Origin: Verrucomicrobiota bacterium
GTDB taxonomy: Bacteria > Verrucomicrobiota > Verrucomicrobiia > Limisphaerales > J093
DNA: 64,000 nt
Reading direction: 5' to 3'
NCBI GenBank assembly: GCA_016871715.1
Contig: VHCO01000003.1
Span: forward strand, 1-64,000
The position numbers were made by a program, and so were the translations under genes. Shown in pieces: positions 12,001-22,732 of this stretch; position 1 is the first letter of the stretch, and every line of letters starts with the position of its first letter. The notes under the pieces are model-generated. The model was not told the DNA's origin. It ran no database searches and was given only the letters and a program-made list of their open reading frames with translations.

Positions 12001-15000
12001 GAATGGACCCATCCGCTCACCGGCGTACGCCAGACGCTGCGGTTCGAGGACGGCCGCTGGCGGCGCGCGATCAGCGAGGATCGCATCCTCGAGCTCGAGT
12101 ACGACGACCAAGGAACCGAAGTCCGCAGCCGGTCCTTTGCCAACGCGGGCTCGCGCCAGGCGCCGCAGTCCGGCCGCCTAATCGAGGAAACCGTCACAAC
12201 CGACGTTTGGTGGCGCGATCTGAGCAAGCGCGGACTCGACCCGTACGAGCCGAACATCGCCAAGGTCCGCATCAACCATGTGACCGGCCAAGTCACCCAC
12301 GAGACTTACGGGCTGTTTCCCTTGCCTGTCCAAACGGTGGACGAGTTCTTCATCACACGCTCGCGCTACACAGCCGAGGGCCACAATGTCCAGTCGAAGA
12401 TGTGGGACAATGGGGTCGACGCGGCTGATTTTCAGCGGTCGAGGCTCGCGAAACTGCTCGAGCCGATTACCGGACGGCCGCGCTTTGCCTTGGCGTCGCA
12501 AGCGGGCGTGGCGCCCGGGTCAGCCGACCGACCTGGGCTGGGGCGCTGGTTAACTCTCCAACGCGACGACCTGGTCAAGGGCATCACGCAGACCGTGGTG
12601 ATCGACCTCGCCTTGGAGGGACGGACCGTGAGTCAGGGGTTCACCGACCCGTTCGACGGCACCACCAATAGCTTCGCGGTCACGACCGCCTTCGAGTATG
12701 ACGACGCTTTCCACGCCGGACTGGTGCCCGCGCGCTCCATCACCCGAGCAGCGACGGGGTTCGTGCTCACCCGCACAACCACCTTGGCCTACGATCCCGT
12801 CACAGGCCGCCTGACCGCCCGCGAGGTCGAGCACACCGGCAAGGTCCGCACCAACACCTGGCTCCGCCCCTGGCCCAGCCCGGTCGAGGTCCTGACGCAG
12901 ACTCGGCGAACGGTCAACCGCCACAGCCAGCACGATACCCAGCTCGAGGATTTCGTCGGCACCTACGATCCCACCAACCGACTCTGGCACCTCGAGCGGA
13001 CGCCCTGGCATCGGCCCGGCATCCCCCGCGCACCGATCTCTGAAACACGCAGTGCCTTTGGCCGATTAATCGCCCTGCGCGTGGGAGACACCTACGCCAG
13101 CCGCCCTGTCTATGACCAACACGCTGCCGAAGTCAAACGCCTCACTTTCCGTCATGATCCGACGGCTCAAGCGCCCGCGCTCGTGCACCTCGCGGAGGAG
13201 GATTACCGGTGGCTGGACGGACACCGCGACGCACGCATCGTGACGTTCTTCCACGGACGCGAATGGCCCTACGACGAATACCGGCGCCAAACCGACGCCG
13301 ACGGGCGTACGGTCGTAGACGGCATTCGCTCTCTCCCGGGCCTCGAACTCCGTACCGAGCTCACTCACGACGGCCACAGCGACCGCGTGATCCGGTCTGA
13401 GGTTTTCCAGAACGGCCAAAACCGGCTGGCCCTCGAGGCCTTGCCAGAAATCCAGTCCGCGGACGGTGCCTGGCTCCTCCGGTTCCGATCCACTCCCTCC
13501 TGGGGACTGGTCGCCACCAACACCTATCGTGCCGATGATCCGGTCGGTCGGCCGCTCGCGCGCACGTACGAAAATGGAGACAGCGTCCGAGTGCTGGCGT
13601 GGTTCCCGTTTACCGCCCTTGCGCGCGTGTCCGAAGTGCAGGACCGGGAGGGACGCCGGCAAGAGCGGCGGGTGCACGAACTCCGAGCAGGCGTCATGGG
13701 TCTGCCCTACGACCTGATCACGCGCTACACGATCGATCCGTGGGGTGAACCGGCCCTGAGCCGCCGTGAAGGTCTGGTCTGCGGCACCGACATCGCCCTG
13801 TTCGAGGAACACGACGAGAACCAGGTCCTCTTCGATCTGTCCGCAGCGTACCGCGCGCCGCGGTTGGCGGTGGCCGGCACAGGCCGTGCGGGCCGAACGG
13901 TTTGGGTGGCGGGCAGACGGCAGCCGCACGTGACCGACTTGTTCCGCAGCGAGCTGCAAACTCCACCCGCGAACCGTGAAGCCAATAGCCACCCGGAGCG
14001 AGTGCTGATCATCGAGCGAATGGGACTGCGCGGCTTGTTCTACCACCCGGTCCACCGCCAGCGTCTGGATCGGAGCGGGCGCCTGCTCGAGGAAGTGACC
14101 TCGAGGATCCCGGCTTTCGAGGGGGCGACGCCCACGGAACCGGCGCTGTGGGCCGCCGCAGACGGAGCAGCCCCCGAACAGCGCTGGGTCTATCACTGCC
14201 AACCCGGGTATTGGGTCGAGGCATTCGCCGCCCCCAGCGGAGTGTTGACCGCTAGCTTCGCCACGCAACCAGCTCCGGCCCCCACGCGTTCCTGGCCGGT
14301 GAATCATTCCGGCTGGCGCCAGGTGCCTACGGAAATTCTGGGCTATCGCCGCCAGCCCGACGCAACTCCTCAGCGCGGCCCGATCCCACCTCACCCCACC
14401 GCAGACATGCTGTTTCGCCGACAGAGTGCCCCCCGCCTTTGGCAACAGAATCCACACTTGCCCGGTGTCAGCAACGCGTGGATGTCGTGGACCACAACCG
14501 CCTTCGGTGCCGATGGCCAGGCCCGGGCCGAGTCAGACACATTCTTCGACGCCGCCGGGCGGGTGGCCACGACGCTCGTGCGCCAGCCCAACAGCCGGCG
14601 GCAATCAGGCACCCGGCTCGCGTATGTCCTGCCACAACCTGCGCGCGCCTCGGCAACCAACCAAACACCCGCGGCCGGCCCAGCGCAATGGCGCCATCAC
14701 AACCTCGCCGTGGGCGTGGCGGAGATCCCGGTCGAATTGGCTGGGGAGCGAGATGTCTCACGTTGCGATTTCCTGGCGGTCTATTTCCAGGGTCAGGCGC
14801 TCGGCTTACGCCTCACCGACGCGAGGGGTCGGGGCGTTGTGGCGGCCCACCTGACCCGTCATCCCGGTGCGCCAGGCAGCCTCGGGCTCTGGCCCCCGTC
14901 CGCCGCGCACGTGTTGTGGCTGCCGACCCCGATTCTACCCACTCACGGCGCGAGCCTGAGCGCGCCCTACCCGTGGGTAGACCAGGACCAAGTACTTGCG

Positions 15001-16281
15001 GTGGCGGTACCCCACCTGGCCCAAGCGGGCCTGGACGTGCACCGACTGACAAGCGCTACCGTCCTGGGAACGGCCGTCGTCAGGGAACAAGCCGCCGTAT
15101 CGGGCCTGTTCGAGTTGGCCCACGGCGGTCCGGTGCGCTCGCCGGCAACTGACGAAAGACCCCAGTTCCAACACCAACACAACTCCAGCGGTCTGACGAC
15201 ATTCACCACGCGCGTCGTGCCCCGGCGGGGGCTGGGACGCCCATCCACGGCGGGCCAGATCTCGCGCATTGAACACCGCGGCCGCCGCGTCGGCCTGATT
15301 CACCCCCACGCCTGGCAGCGCCAGGCCCCCGTGTTCACTCTCCTCGACGACTCGCCGCCAGACCCACCGCAGCCCCTGTACTCGATCGCCGCGGCCCACG
15401 GCCGGTTCGTCGAGTATTACAGGGCGCACCGGGCCGAAGATACCCACATCTACACCGTGGCACACGGGTTCGGGCCCGCCAAACTCGAGGTCTACCGCAG
15501 CGGCGTGTTGGACGACGAGACTGCGCCCGGGGCATTGGCGTTTGGCGGGGAGAACCTCGTGAGCCTGCCGCTCGATAAGGCGGCCGGCGCGCTGGCGGGA
15601 AGCTTGGCGACATTGAAGAACCGCTGTGCCGCCAGCGTATTCACCCTCTGCGGCGAGCGACTCCTCGGCCGTTGGTTCGCGCCCAGCCCACGCGCCCCTC
15701 AGTTCGCCGAGTGGACGCGCCGAACGGAGACCGCAGCCGCGCAAGCGGCTGAGGTGCGGCGGTTGCCGATGCTCGCCAGTGCGTTGTTGCCGCTCCAAGA
15801 GCTGCCCGAGTCGGCACTGGTGCCCGGCCAAACAGCCGGCACGAGTCCGCCCGCACCCTTGGCCGTCCGCACCGCTTCGCTCAAGGCCTACCTGAACTTA
15901 TTATCGGCTCGTTACCCGCGCACAGGCCTGATCCCGACCAGCCTCGGAACCGCTGCGGAACCGTTTGTCGACACGGTGGGCGAAGCCCAGCTCATCAAGC
16001 TGGCCGTGCAGTTGCGCGAACCCTCCCTGGCGGGGGCGTTGCTCAGCTTCTACTGGGAACGCTCCCAAGGGGGAACCCAGCGCCTCCACGCGGCGTATGA
16101 CGCCCGTCACGGCGCCGCACTAACCCTGGATCCGGCGTATCCGCGTCCGATCGATGCCGCCCAGACGGCCGCAGCGCACGTGGCCATAGCCGAAGCCGCG
16201 TTCGAGCTCGGACTCGCCACCAGCGACACTCATGCTCTCGAGTTCGGCCAGAACCTAGTCACTTTGCTGCTGGAGCAGTAT
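9023..16281 (+). CDS. Giant secreted protein, periplasmic part with YD-like repeats (probably one gene with the next entry)
   Basis: GTG 9023 with GGAGG four bases upstream gives a signal peptide (CKVALLVCLAAGRF to SAQA). The frame then breaks in the C9 run 9138-9146; one added C would join SPEPSPP to PTGLTMAEYAAHL and the long frame that follows. About 2,400 residues have no confident domain match by eye. The middle (about 12,600-13,600) contains YD/RHS-like segments such as TTLAYDPVTGRL and HDGHSDRVIRSEVF. The last 250 codons (from about 15,870) are helix-rich with a GLIPTSLG...DTVGEAQLIKLA pattern like an alpha/alpha-toroid found in several glycan-active enzymes; this is a weak call. Near 16280 the frame shifts again: LLLEQY in frame 1 continues as IARLHGVTAAEHWGLDW in the frame of the downstream membrane part. 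After 16282 the original frame is Arg/Gly/Pro-rich out-of-frame text up to 16629. I therefore read 9023-21565 as one gene of about 4,180 codons. Confidence 0.6.
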
Positions 16282-19200
16282 CGCCCGGCTCCACGGCGTC
16301 ACCGCCGCCGAACACTGGGGACTGGACTGGGGACTAGCCCTGGATCGACCAGATGCGATCGTTGTGGACCTCACCGCCCGGTTCGCGCGCTTGGCTCGCC
16401 AACTGGGCCAGGTCGGGCTGGCAGAACGCGCCGAGTTGACGTTGCGCGATGTGGGCGACCAGATCCGCTGGCCGTCCGTCCTCACCGCTGCAAGCCCAAG
16501 TTCGCCCCTCCGCACCGGCCAAGGCACCGTGGTCCATCCCCGCATGCCGGGCCACCACGCCGGCCCCGGCCTCGATTGGCCGGAAACTGTGACGGTCGCC
16601 CTCGGGCAGCCTGCGCCCGAGGTGGGTGACTCACAGCCAGCGGGCCAGCCTATCGAGCGGCGCCTCACGCCGGGAAGAGATATCCGCCAGGTCTTCTGGA
16701 CGGCCGCCCTGTTTCACTTGGCGTTGGTGCTGGTCACGCTCTTTTGGTGGTTGCTGAGCTGGCTCAGGCGCCGACGCTCGAGGACGCGACCGCCAGGCAG
16801 CGGTTGTCTGGTGCCCGAGGCCGTGCTGGAGTTGTCCGAGGAGCGCTGGGCCAAACGCGTCTTGGGCGCGCGAGTGCCCGCCACCAGCCCGCACACCCGC
16901 TACTCCAACGGCGCCATTGAACAGAATTTCCATATGCAGTTGCGCGCGTTCTACAAGCTGGCGATCGAGTGGCGGCTCTTGGCCAATGGTTGGCCCGAAA
17001 ACGACCCTCGCTTGGTCGAGGACACCAGCGATCCGTGGCTGAACGGGCTGGATGAGTTCGCGGTGGTGGTCGGCGTCTACTCGCGGTTCGTGGTGAAGGC
17101 CGGGCGCAAGGACGGACGCCGCCGCGCCGACGTCCTGGCCGAGCACGAAGACAGCAATCACATCTGGTCGCGCCTGGTGATGTACTTCTCCGAGTCCCAC
17201 CTCAACCTGCTCGGGCACTTGAAGGAATACAAGCAGGACCCGGTGCAAGCGGAACTCTACGGTGTGAGCGACCACATCGAGCTGGTCCTGCGGCTCCTGG
17301 GCGTGCGCCAGCGCACGCAAGCCCTTGACGCGCGCACCGCCTTCGACGCCCCGGCCAACCCGCAGGCCCTGGACCTGCTCATCCTTCAGCAGCCCGACGC
17401 CACCCTGGCACAAGTAGCCGAGGCGCTCGACCGCAAGCTCGGGATTCCCGTCGAGCATTTCATCCGATTTGTGCGGGGGTACAAGTCCTTCAAGGAACGC
17501 GAGCAACCCGACCCGATCCATCCTTATCTGCTCGAGTTGGCCAAGATCCTGCCCCATTTCCTGCTGATGGGGCTGGTGGGTTTGATCTGGTACAACACCG
17601 ATCTGGGCGGGCTGCGACTCTATCCCGTTTTGCGCGAGCTCGCCCTGGGCCTGGCCTTCGACGTCTTTTCCCTCCTCTGGGCCGGCCCGCTCATCCTCGG
17701 CTTCGCCCTGAGCGTCATCGCCCATTACCTGGGCACCTACCGCTACCGCTGGCGCACGCGCAGCTTCGGCCAGCCCACCCTGGGCGTCGACACGACCGTG
17801 ACCAGCTTCTTCCTCAAACCTGGCCGCGCCGCCACGCCCGCCATGCGCACCGGCCGCGGGTGGAACCCTCGGCTCTACGCGCGGGCAGGTTGGGTGTTGC
17901 GGGCGGTGGGCATGTCGGGGCTGGGGTGGGTCCTGTTGCGAGTCGAGCTGCCGGGCTTTGCGGCGTTCATGTTTGTGAAGGCCTTCCTGGCCACGTGTCT
18001 GTTCGTCGAGGCGGCGGCCATTTGGGTACCGCTGCTGGTCTCGCAGTCGAGCCGATGGCTCGAGGACCGCGTGGCGGGTTGCCCCCACGCGCCTGCGGCG
18101 CTCAAATCTCTCAACCAGTTGAACCTGATCCCCACACGGCCCGCGTCGTTGTTTTGGCTCTCGTTCAAGTACCATTTTCAGCCCTCGGTGCCCAGCGGCA
18201 GTTGGCGGTCTACGACCGGATGCCTGCTCTTCTACTCGGTCTTCTCCGGCGCCTTCTTCCTGGCGGGCAGTTACATGTTCAAGCAAGCCCTCGAGTTTTG
18301 GTTCCTCGAGACCTATCGACTCGGTTGGGATTTGGGCTTGGCGTTGGGCACGCTGATCTTCTGGAACACCATGTACCTGCTGCGCTTCGGCCTGTTTGTG
18401 CTGCTGGCCAGCATCGGCGCCGCCTTCGCCACCTGGCCGCTCAAGAGCCTCGCGGCCCTCGTCAGCCTGGCCTGGATCGGCTGGTGCAGCTCGGGTCTTC
18501 CCCCCGCCGAGTCGGCAGCCGCACAACCCTTGCTGACCTGGCTGCTGCTCGCGCTGGGGCTCGGGCTCTTGGCCAGCGAGGAGACCCTGCTCGCCTGGTT
18601 CCGCCGCGCGTGGGAAAGAACTGGCTCGGCTCGCCGCCGTGCGCGCCACCGCGAGGCGGCGTTAGCCGCTTTCCGGCACGATCCTCAGCGCGCCTTGGCT
18701 GTGGTGTACATGAGCGGCGACGATTTGTCGTTTCACAAGCTCACACCCACCCTGCTGATGGAGCGCGTCAGCGTGTTGCGCGAGCGGCTGAACTCGGGCG
18801 GCCTCGAACTGCTGCGCGGGCTGGGCGTCGTGCCTGACGACGCGACGCTCGGCGCGTGGTTCGGCGAGTTGTACGAACTGGAGAGGCAAGCCGAGACGAC
18901 CCTATGGCACCCGCTGCAACTGGTCGTGGCCGGGACCAGGCCGACGCTGGAGGCGGAGTTGGGGCTGAATCTGACCGTGGCCACCGCCGAAGCGCGCAGT
19001 CGTTTGCTGCGGGCCTGGCACGCGCGGCGTTGGCTGGTGACGATGATGTCGACGGCCGGCCATGCGCAGGACACGGGCATTAACCTGGTGGACATCGCCC
19101 TGCGTTTGGCTCAGGAAGATCTGGGTGCCCGCACCGCCTTTTACCTCATCCAGAACAAGTACGATAACCAAGCCCACAACCGGCCGTCCCAAGTCGACTA

Positions 19201-21565
19201 TGACCGCGGTGAGCTAGGCCAAAGGGAGAAACTGGCGCGCCTGTTGATGGCGGTGGCTCCGGGTGCGCGCGCCTACAATGTCAACGATTGGACCCCGTTC
19301 GGTTTCAAGGCGGGAGGGTTGGTGGGCATGGACCTGGTGCCCGAGGAAAGCCTCAAGCTGACGAATATGCTGGTGCTCGATCGCAACGCCAACGCCCACG
19401 ATCTCGACGCGTTAATGGCCGACGTCAACGAAGCCCTCGCCGACCCGGGCGTCGTCAACGTCATCCCGGGTCGGAGCACAACCAATACCCTCACCCCGCT
19501 CGGGCAAGGCTCGCAACTGATCGAAGAAGGCCAGCGTTTCTTCACTCGCGGGGTGATGGCCCTGGGCGGCACCGGCGCGGAGACGCTCGGCACCGGCTGG
19601 GGCAATATCCAGGCAGTCTATTACGGCCGAGTCCAACGTGCCCTCTGCGATCCCGACAGCCCGAAGTTGCCCCTGACCGCCGCGGCGGGCCGCGGGGCGC
19701 CCTTCGGCGAACGGTGGGAAGGACTCATCGGCTTCGGCCCGCATGCGGATGGCATCTCGGAGGACATTTGGGGCGTCACCCAGGCAACCCATAACGCCCT
19801 CGGGTTGGGCCTGCAACCCAAGTTCCGCGCTTCCCGCACGCTCTGGCACAAGATCCGCGAGAGCTGGAGCCACGCCGAGTGGTTCTCAGCCTTCCCGCGC
19901 TGGTCCGGCGGCTACCTCCAGATGATGCTCGATCCGCTCATGCAGCGAATCAACGACGCCGGGCCCCTGTGTGTGTTCGCCAAGGAACTCCGGGCCCATG
20001 GCGGCCGGTTCTTCCTCAGCTCGCCTTTCGCCTTGTTGAGCATCCTCGCCATGCCCCTGGCCATCATCGCCGACGTCTCCCCGTTCGTGCAGATTATCAT
20101 CCTCCTCTGGAACCTCGGCCTGGTCATGAACCAAGTGCTCACGGTGCTCGGCTTGTTCGCCTGCCTCAAAGCCACCGGGTTCAACCGCGCCACCGCCCTG
20201 GCGGGCGCCATCGCTGCCGGCGCGCCGGCCGCCACCGCCCCAAACCTGGCGCCGGTCGCTCCGGCCCTGGCGGCGCTGGGGTCTTTGGCGGGCGGCTTTG
20301 GCCTGGGGTTGGGGCGATGGCTTTACGCCCGAGGCCGCGACGTGATGCTCTTTGGCCCACAACTGGTCATCCACGCCTTGGGCCAACTCGTGCGCCAAAG
20401 CCTCGAGTTCGCCCTCTCGGGGGCGGCGGCCAACGACGCGCGGACCGTGAACGTAGCCTTTCGCGCCTGGGTCGGCCCGCGTGAGGATCGTCCCTCCGAG
20501 GGGTATGCGAACTTCGTGAACCTGCGCACGGTGGTATGGGGGGTTGGCCTGGTCTCGTTTGGATTGAACCTCTTCGCGCTTTCCCATCTGGATTTCCTCA
20601 ACGTGCTTCTCCTGCTCCCCTCCCTGCTCTTCAGCGTGAGCACGTTGCTTGGCCCGTTTGTCATGAGCCCGAAACCGGGCCGCCACTTGGGTCACCGCGC
20701 CTGGCTGCCCAAGTCGCTGGGGTGGTTGGCCAGCTTCGCCCTCTACGTCCTGGTGGCCGGGTTGGTGACCCGAGGCGGCTGGCTGGGCTGGTCGGGCCTG
20801 CTCCTGTTCGGGTTGGGGGTGGGCTTTCTGCTCGCTTGGGGCGCGCGCTACGTGGGCTATCCCTTCCGCGTTCGCCGCCTGATTCGCCGACTCGAGCAAC
20901 GGCTGACCGAGGCGGGTTTGGCAGCCGCTGAAGCGAGCCGATTGGCCCCTCAAATCGTTCGCCAAGGAGGTGGGAACCCCGACAAAGCTCGAGCGGTCTT
21001 GGACCAAGCAGGCCTCTCGCCAGAGCAGCAAAGGCGCCCCCTGGAGTGCGTCACTCGACAGATCCAGCCGTTGCTCCAACGCCCCGCGGCCGACCACCAG
21101 CACGGTTGGTTTCGGACCCGGCGCTGGGCCTGCGAATGGGGGCGCTCGTTCGTGCTGGGCTTGTTCACGTTGGTCTGGTTCTTCGTGGTCCCGATCCCCG
21201 GCTTGCTCACCGTCACCACCCCGGGGGACTACCGAGTCTCGCTTTCGCTCAGCGCCCTCCTCTGGCTGGTGGGTGGCGCCGTTGGGCTGGCCCTCGCCGG
21301 CCTTAGCGTGAGCCTGGTCCTCGAGCGGTTCACGGTCCGGGGGCTGAGGGGCCACGGCCTTAGCGCGCGCGGGGCTCGCGCCTATCGGCGGTTCACGTTG
21401 CTCAGCCAGCCCCCCGGCCGGTTGAGCGCAGTTCAAACGGCCAGCCTCCATGCCTTGTTCACTGACGCGCAGACTTACTTTGATCAGCGCAGCTACGCCT
21501 ATGCCTGCAGCACCCTGCGACAGATCGAGGAAATGCTCGACCGCGCCGGCCTGGCCCGCGCCTGA
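16280..21565 (+). CDS. Giant protein, C-terminal polytopic membrane half: putative glycan synthase resembling callose/1,3-beta-glucan synthase
   Basis: The open frame reaches back to about 16280 and joins the preceding entry by a single frameshift; as a separate gene it could start only at GTG 16364, which has no clear ribosome-binding site and lies inside the upstream domain. The order is: end of the helical domain; a transmembrane helix at about 16690-16760 followed by an arginine stop-transfer; a soluble segment; a cluster of hydrophobic helices (about 17,540-18,600); a soluble domain (about 18,700-19,960); and a second helix cluster (about 20,010-21,330). The soluble domain has LDRNAN at 19379-19393, a GQRFF ... 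GG stretch, SED followed by IWG at 19757-19771, and PRWSGG from 19895. This order recalls the GT-A 'DxD ... ED ... RW' logic. The SEDIWG region and the two helix clusters around a cytosolic domain particularly recall GT48 glucan synthases, which are known from eukaryotes. The family call is by eye; a divergent GT2-like enzyme is the main alternative. Confidence 0.5.
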   Translation: MARLHGVTAAEHWGLDWGLALDRPDAIVVDLTARFARLARQLGQVGLAERAELTLRDVGDQIRWPSVLTAASPSSPLRTGQGTVVHPRMPGHHAGPGLDWPETVTVALGQPAPEVGDSQPAGQPIERRLTPGRDIRQVFWTAALFHLALVLVTLFWWLLSWLRRRRSRTRPPGSGCLVPEAVLELSEERWAKRVLGARVPATSPHTRYSNGAIEQNFHMQLRAFYKLAIEWRLLANGWPENDPRLVEDTSDPWLNGLDEFAVVVGVYSRFVVKAGRKDGRRRADVLAEHEDSNHIWSRLVMYFSESHLNLLGHLKEYKQDPVQAELYGVSDHIELVLRLLGVRQRTQALDARTAFDAPANPQALDLLILQQPDATLAQVAEALDRKLGIPVEHFIRFVRGYKSFKEREQPDPIHPYLLELAKILPHFLLMGLVGLIWYNTDLGGLRLYPVLRELALGLAFDVFSLLWAGPLILGFALSVIAHYLGTYRYRWRTRSFGQPTLGVDTTVTSFFLKPGRAATPAMRTGRGWNPRLYARAGWVLRAVGMSGLGWVLLRVELPGFAAFMFVKAFLATCLFVEAAAIWVPLLVSQSSRWLEDRVAGCPHAPAALKSLNQLNLIPTRPASLFWLSFKYHFQPSVPSGSWRSTTGCLLFYSVFSGAFFLAGSYMFKQALEFWFLETYRLGWDLGLALGTLIFWNTMYLLRFGLFVLLASIGAAFATWPLKSLAALVSLAWIGWCSSGLPPAESAAAQPLLTWLLLALGLGLLASEETLLAWFRRAWERTGSARRRARHREAALAAFRHDPQRALAVVYMSGDDLSFHKLTPTLLMERVSVLRERLNSGGLELLRGLGVVPDDATLGAWFGELYELERQAETTLWHPLQLVVAGTRPTLEAELGLNLTVATAEARSRLLRAWHARRWLVTMMSTAGHAQDTGINLVDIALRLAQEDLGARTAFYLIQNKYDNQAHNRPSQVDYDRGELGQREKLARLLMAVAPGARAYNVNDWTPFGFKAGGLVGMDLVPEESLKLTNMLVLDRNANAHDLDALMADVNEALADPGVVNVIPGRSTTNTLTPLGQGSQLIEEGQRFFTRGVMALGGTGAETLGTGWGNIQAVYYGRVQRALCDPDSPKLPLTAAAGRGAPFGERWEGLIGFGPHADGISEDIWGVTQATHNALGLGLQPKFRASRTLWHKIRESWSHAEWFSAFPRWSGGYLQMMLDPLMQRINDAGPLCVFAKELRAHGGRFFLSSPFALLSILAMPLAIIADVSPFVQIIILLWNLGLVMNQVLTVLGLFACLKATGFNRATALAGAIAAGAPAATAPNLAPVAPALAALGSLAGGFGLGLGRWLYARGRDVMLFGPQLVIHALGQLVRQSLEFALSGAAANDARTVNVAFRAWVGPREDRPSEGYANFVNLRTVVWGVGLVSFGLNLFALSHLDFLNVLLLLPSLLFSVSTLLGPFVMSPKPGRHLGHRAWLPKSLGWLASFALYVLVAGLVTRGGWLGWSGLLLFGLGVGFLLAWGARYVGYPFRVRRLIRRLEQRLTEAGLAAAEASRLAPQIVRQGGGNPDKARAVLDQAGLSPEQQRRPLECVTRQIQPLLQRPAADHQHGWFRTRRWACEWGRSFVLGLFTLVWFFVVPIPGLLTVTTPGDYRVSLSLSALLWLVGGAVGLALAGLSVSLVLERFTVRGLRGHGLSARGARAYRRFTLLSQPPGRLSAVQTASLHALFTDAQTYFDQRSYAYACSTLRQIEEMLDRAGLARA

Positions 21566-21597
21566 GGTCCGCGCCCCGCGCGGCTCGCCGGCACACC

Positions 21598-21615
21598 CGA
21601 CACCCTGAGGTGTCG
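21598..21615 (+). terminator. Hairpin after the giant gene
   Basis: CGACACC-CTGA-GGTGTCG forms a perfect 7-bp stem with a four-base loop, 33 bases after the stop at 21565. No T-tract follows, so it is a weak rho-independent terminator at best, or an RNA-stabilising hairpin. Confidence 0.35.
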
Positions 21616-21737
21616 AGCCCATGAAGCCTGTGTCCTTGCCCGCACCACCTCCGCCAGCCTCTGTCGCCTGTGCCACACCCCCACGTAAATTGTCCCATCC
21701 CGCCCCATTCACCCCACCGCGCAGCCATCTCCGGCCC

Positions 21738-21977
21738 TTAGTGCGTCACGGCTTCCGGGAGGTCTTCGAGCCGCGTGATATGCAGGATGGAGCAGCGGGT
21801 AACGTACTCAGCAAAGCCGTCAGCGTCCAAGTTCAGGCCGACTTCGACGGTGTTCTTTGTGACGAAGGCCGCGTCGTGGTTGGTGATGTCGTGGTGTGAG
21901 CCATCGGACATGCAGATGCGGAAGGGCCGGAAAGGCTTGGACTCCATGAGATCGCGGATCTGCTTCGCCGTAATCAT
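21738..21977 (-). CDS. Small conserved hypothetical protein (79 aa)
   Basis: The protein begins MITAKQIRDLMESKPFRPFRI and continues MSDGSHHDITNHDAAFV. I recall this pattern (a short N-terminal helix, a PFRPF motif, then 'xxDGxxxxIxxxxxAxV' strands) in many small proteins of Verrucomicrobiota and Planctomycetota, but I know no assigned function. It has no signal peptide or membrane helix, so it is probably cytosolic. Length and start match that type. It lies convergent with the giant gene and apart from the next minus gene. Confidence 0.6.
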   Translation of the reverse strand: MITAKQIRDLMESKPFRPFRICMSDGSHHDITNHDAAFVTKNTVEVGLNLDADGFAEYVTRCSILHITRLEDLPEAVTH

Positions 21978-22052
21978 GCGGTGACGATAGGACCCCGGAG
22001 GCTCCTCTGCAACAGTGCAGGGGAGGGGGAAAAAAACAATGAGGTCAATTCC

Positions 22053-22445
22053 CTATTGTCGAAACCCTGAGCCGCCCCTGAGGTGGTGCCAACCCTCAGG
22101 AACATGAATCCGCAACCGCCGAATCGCCTCCTTCTGTGTCTTTGCATCGAGCAATGGGACCCCCCAAGGGCGGAGCCGACCCGCGCCAGTCCCAGGGGCC
22201 TGACTGAGTAGTTCCAGCAGCCCCTGTCCCTGCAGACTCTGCTGAGCCTGCGGTTCCACCTGTCGCAACGAGCGCCGGTCGACAGAAGGATCGCCTTCGG
22301 ATGCTGCAGGCTGACCCTCCCATTCCGTCCTCGGCCCAATCGCATACTCCGTCTGCCTTACATCACGAGATCCCGAGCGCCAATACAGCCCCCAGATGCC
22401 CAGGAGAGCCAGGGCCAACCCTACTACAGCCCAGCGCGCTTTCAT
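22053..22445 (-). CDS. Single-pass membrane protein of unknown function (130 aa)
   Basis: The ATG at 22445 is chosen because it is followed directly by a membrane helix (KARWAVVGLALALLGIWGLYW). The frame is open back to 22529 but those residues look untranslated. The helix is followed by a polar Gln/Arg/Glu-rich domain (SLRQVEPQAQQSLQGQGLLELL) and ends with a segment around IRRLRIHVPEGW. I recognise no family. The topology suggests a small anchored periplasmic or cytoplasmic accessory protein. Confidence 0.4.
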   Translation of the reverse strand: MKARWAVVGLALALLGIWGLYWRSGSRDVRQTEYAIGPRTEWEGQPAASEGDPSVDRRSLRQVEPQAQQSLQGQGLLELLSQAPGTGAGRLRPWGVPLLDAKTQKEAIRRLRIHVPEGWHHLRGGSGFRQ

Positions 22446-22732
22446 TCTCTTTGGCTGTTCCAGAGGGTTGGTTGAAAAGACGTGAAAACAGACGACTCGT
22501 AGTCGTTGATACCCGGGTGTTTTGACCAAGTGAGGCTAATCGGCTCGTCCGCAGTGGGGTCCAGCGTTGCACCGTCGCTCTTGTCACGTGCGTAACACCA
22601 AAGAACAGCCGAACGAGTCCGCTTGGGCCAGTTGGGAACACCCACCTTTAGGTGGCTTCGAACAACCTCGGGAGGGGCTGCCTGCCTTACCCCGTCTAGA
22701 AGGCCACCTGCCGAGTCGCTGACGGGACTAGC

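Noticed and set aside
13066-14457. Minus-strand open frame of 463 codons inside the giant gene
   Set aside because: No motif or signal, and shadow-type composition. The plus-strand frame is continuous through it.
16631-18649. Long minus-strand open frame (672 codons) opposite the synthase half
   Set aside because: Gln/Arg/Gly-rich with no domain features. It mirrors the codon bias of the plus-strand gene, which has clear membrane helices and motifs.
19886-21712. Minus-strand open frame of 608 codons opposite the end of the giant gene
   Set aside because: Low-complexity composition and no recognisable motif; the plus strand codes a continuous membrane region.
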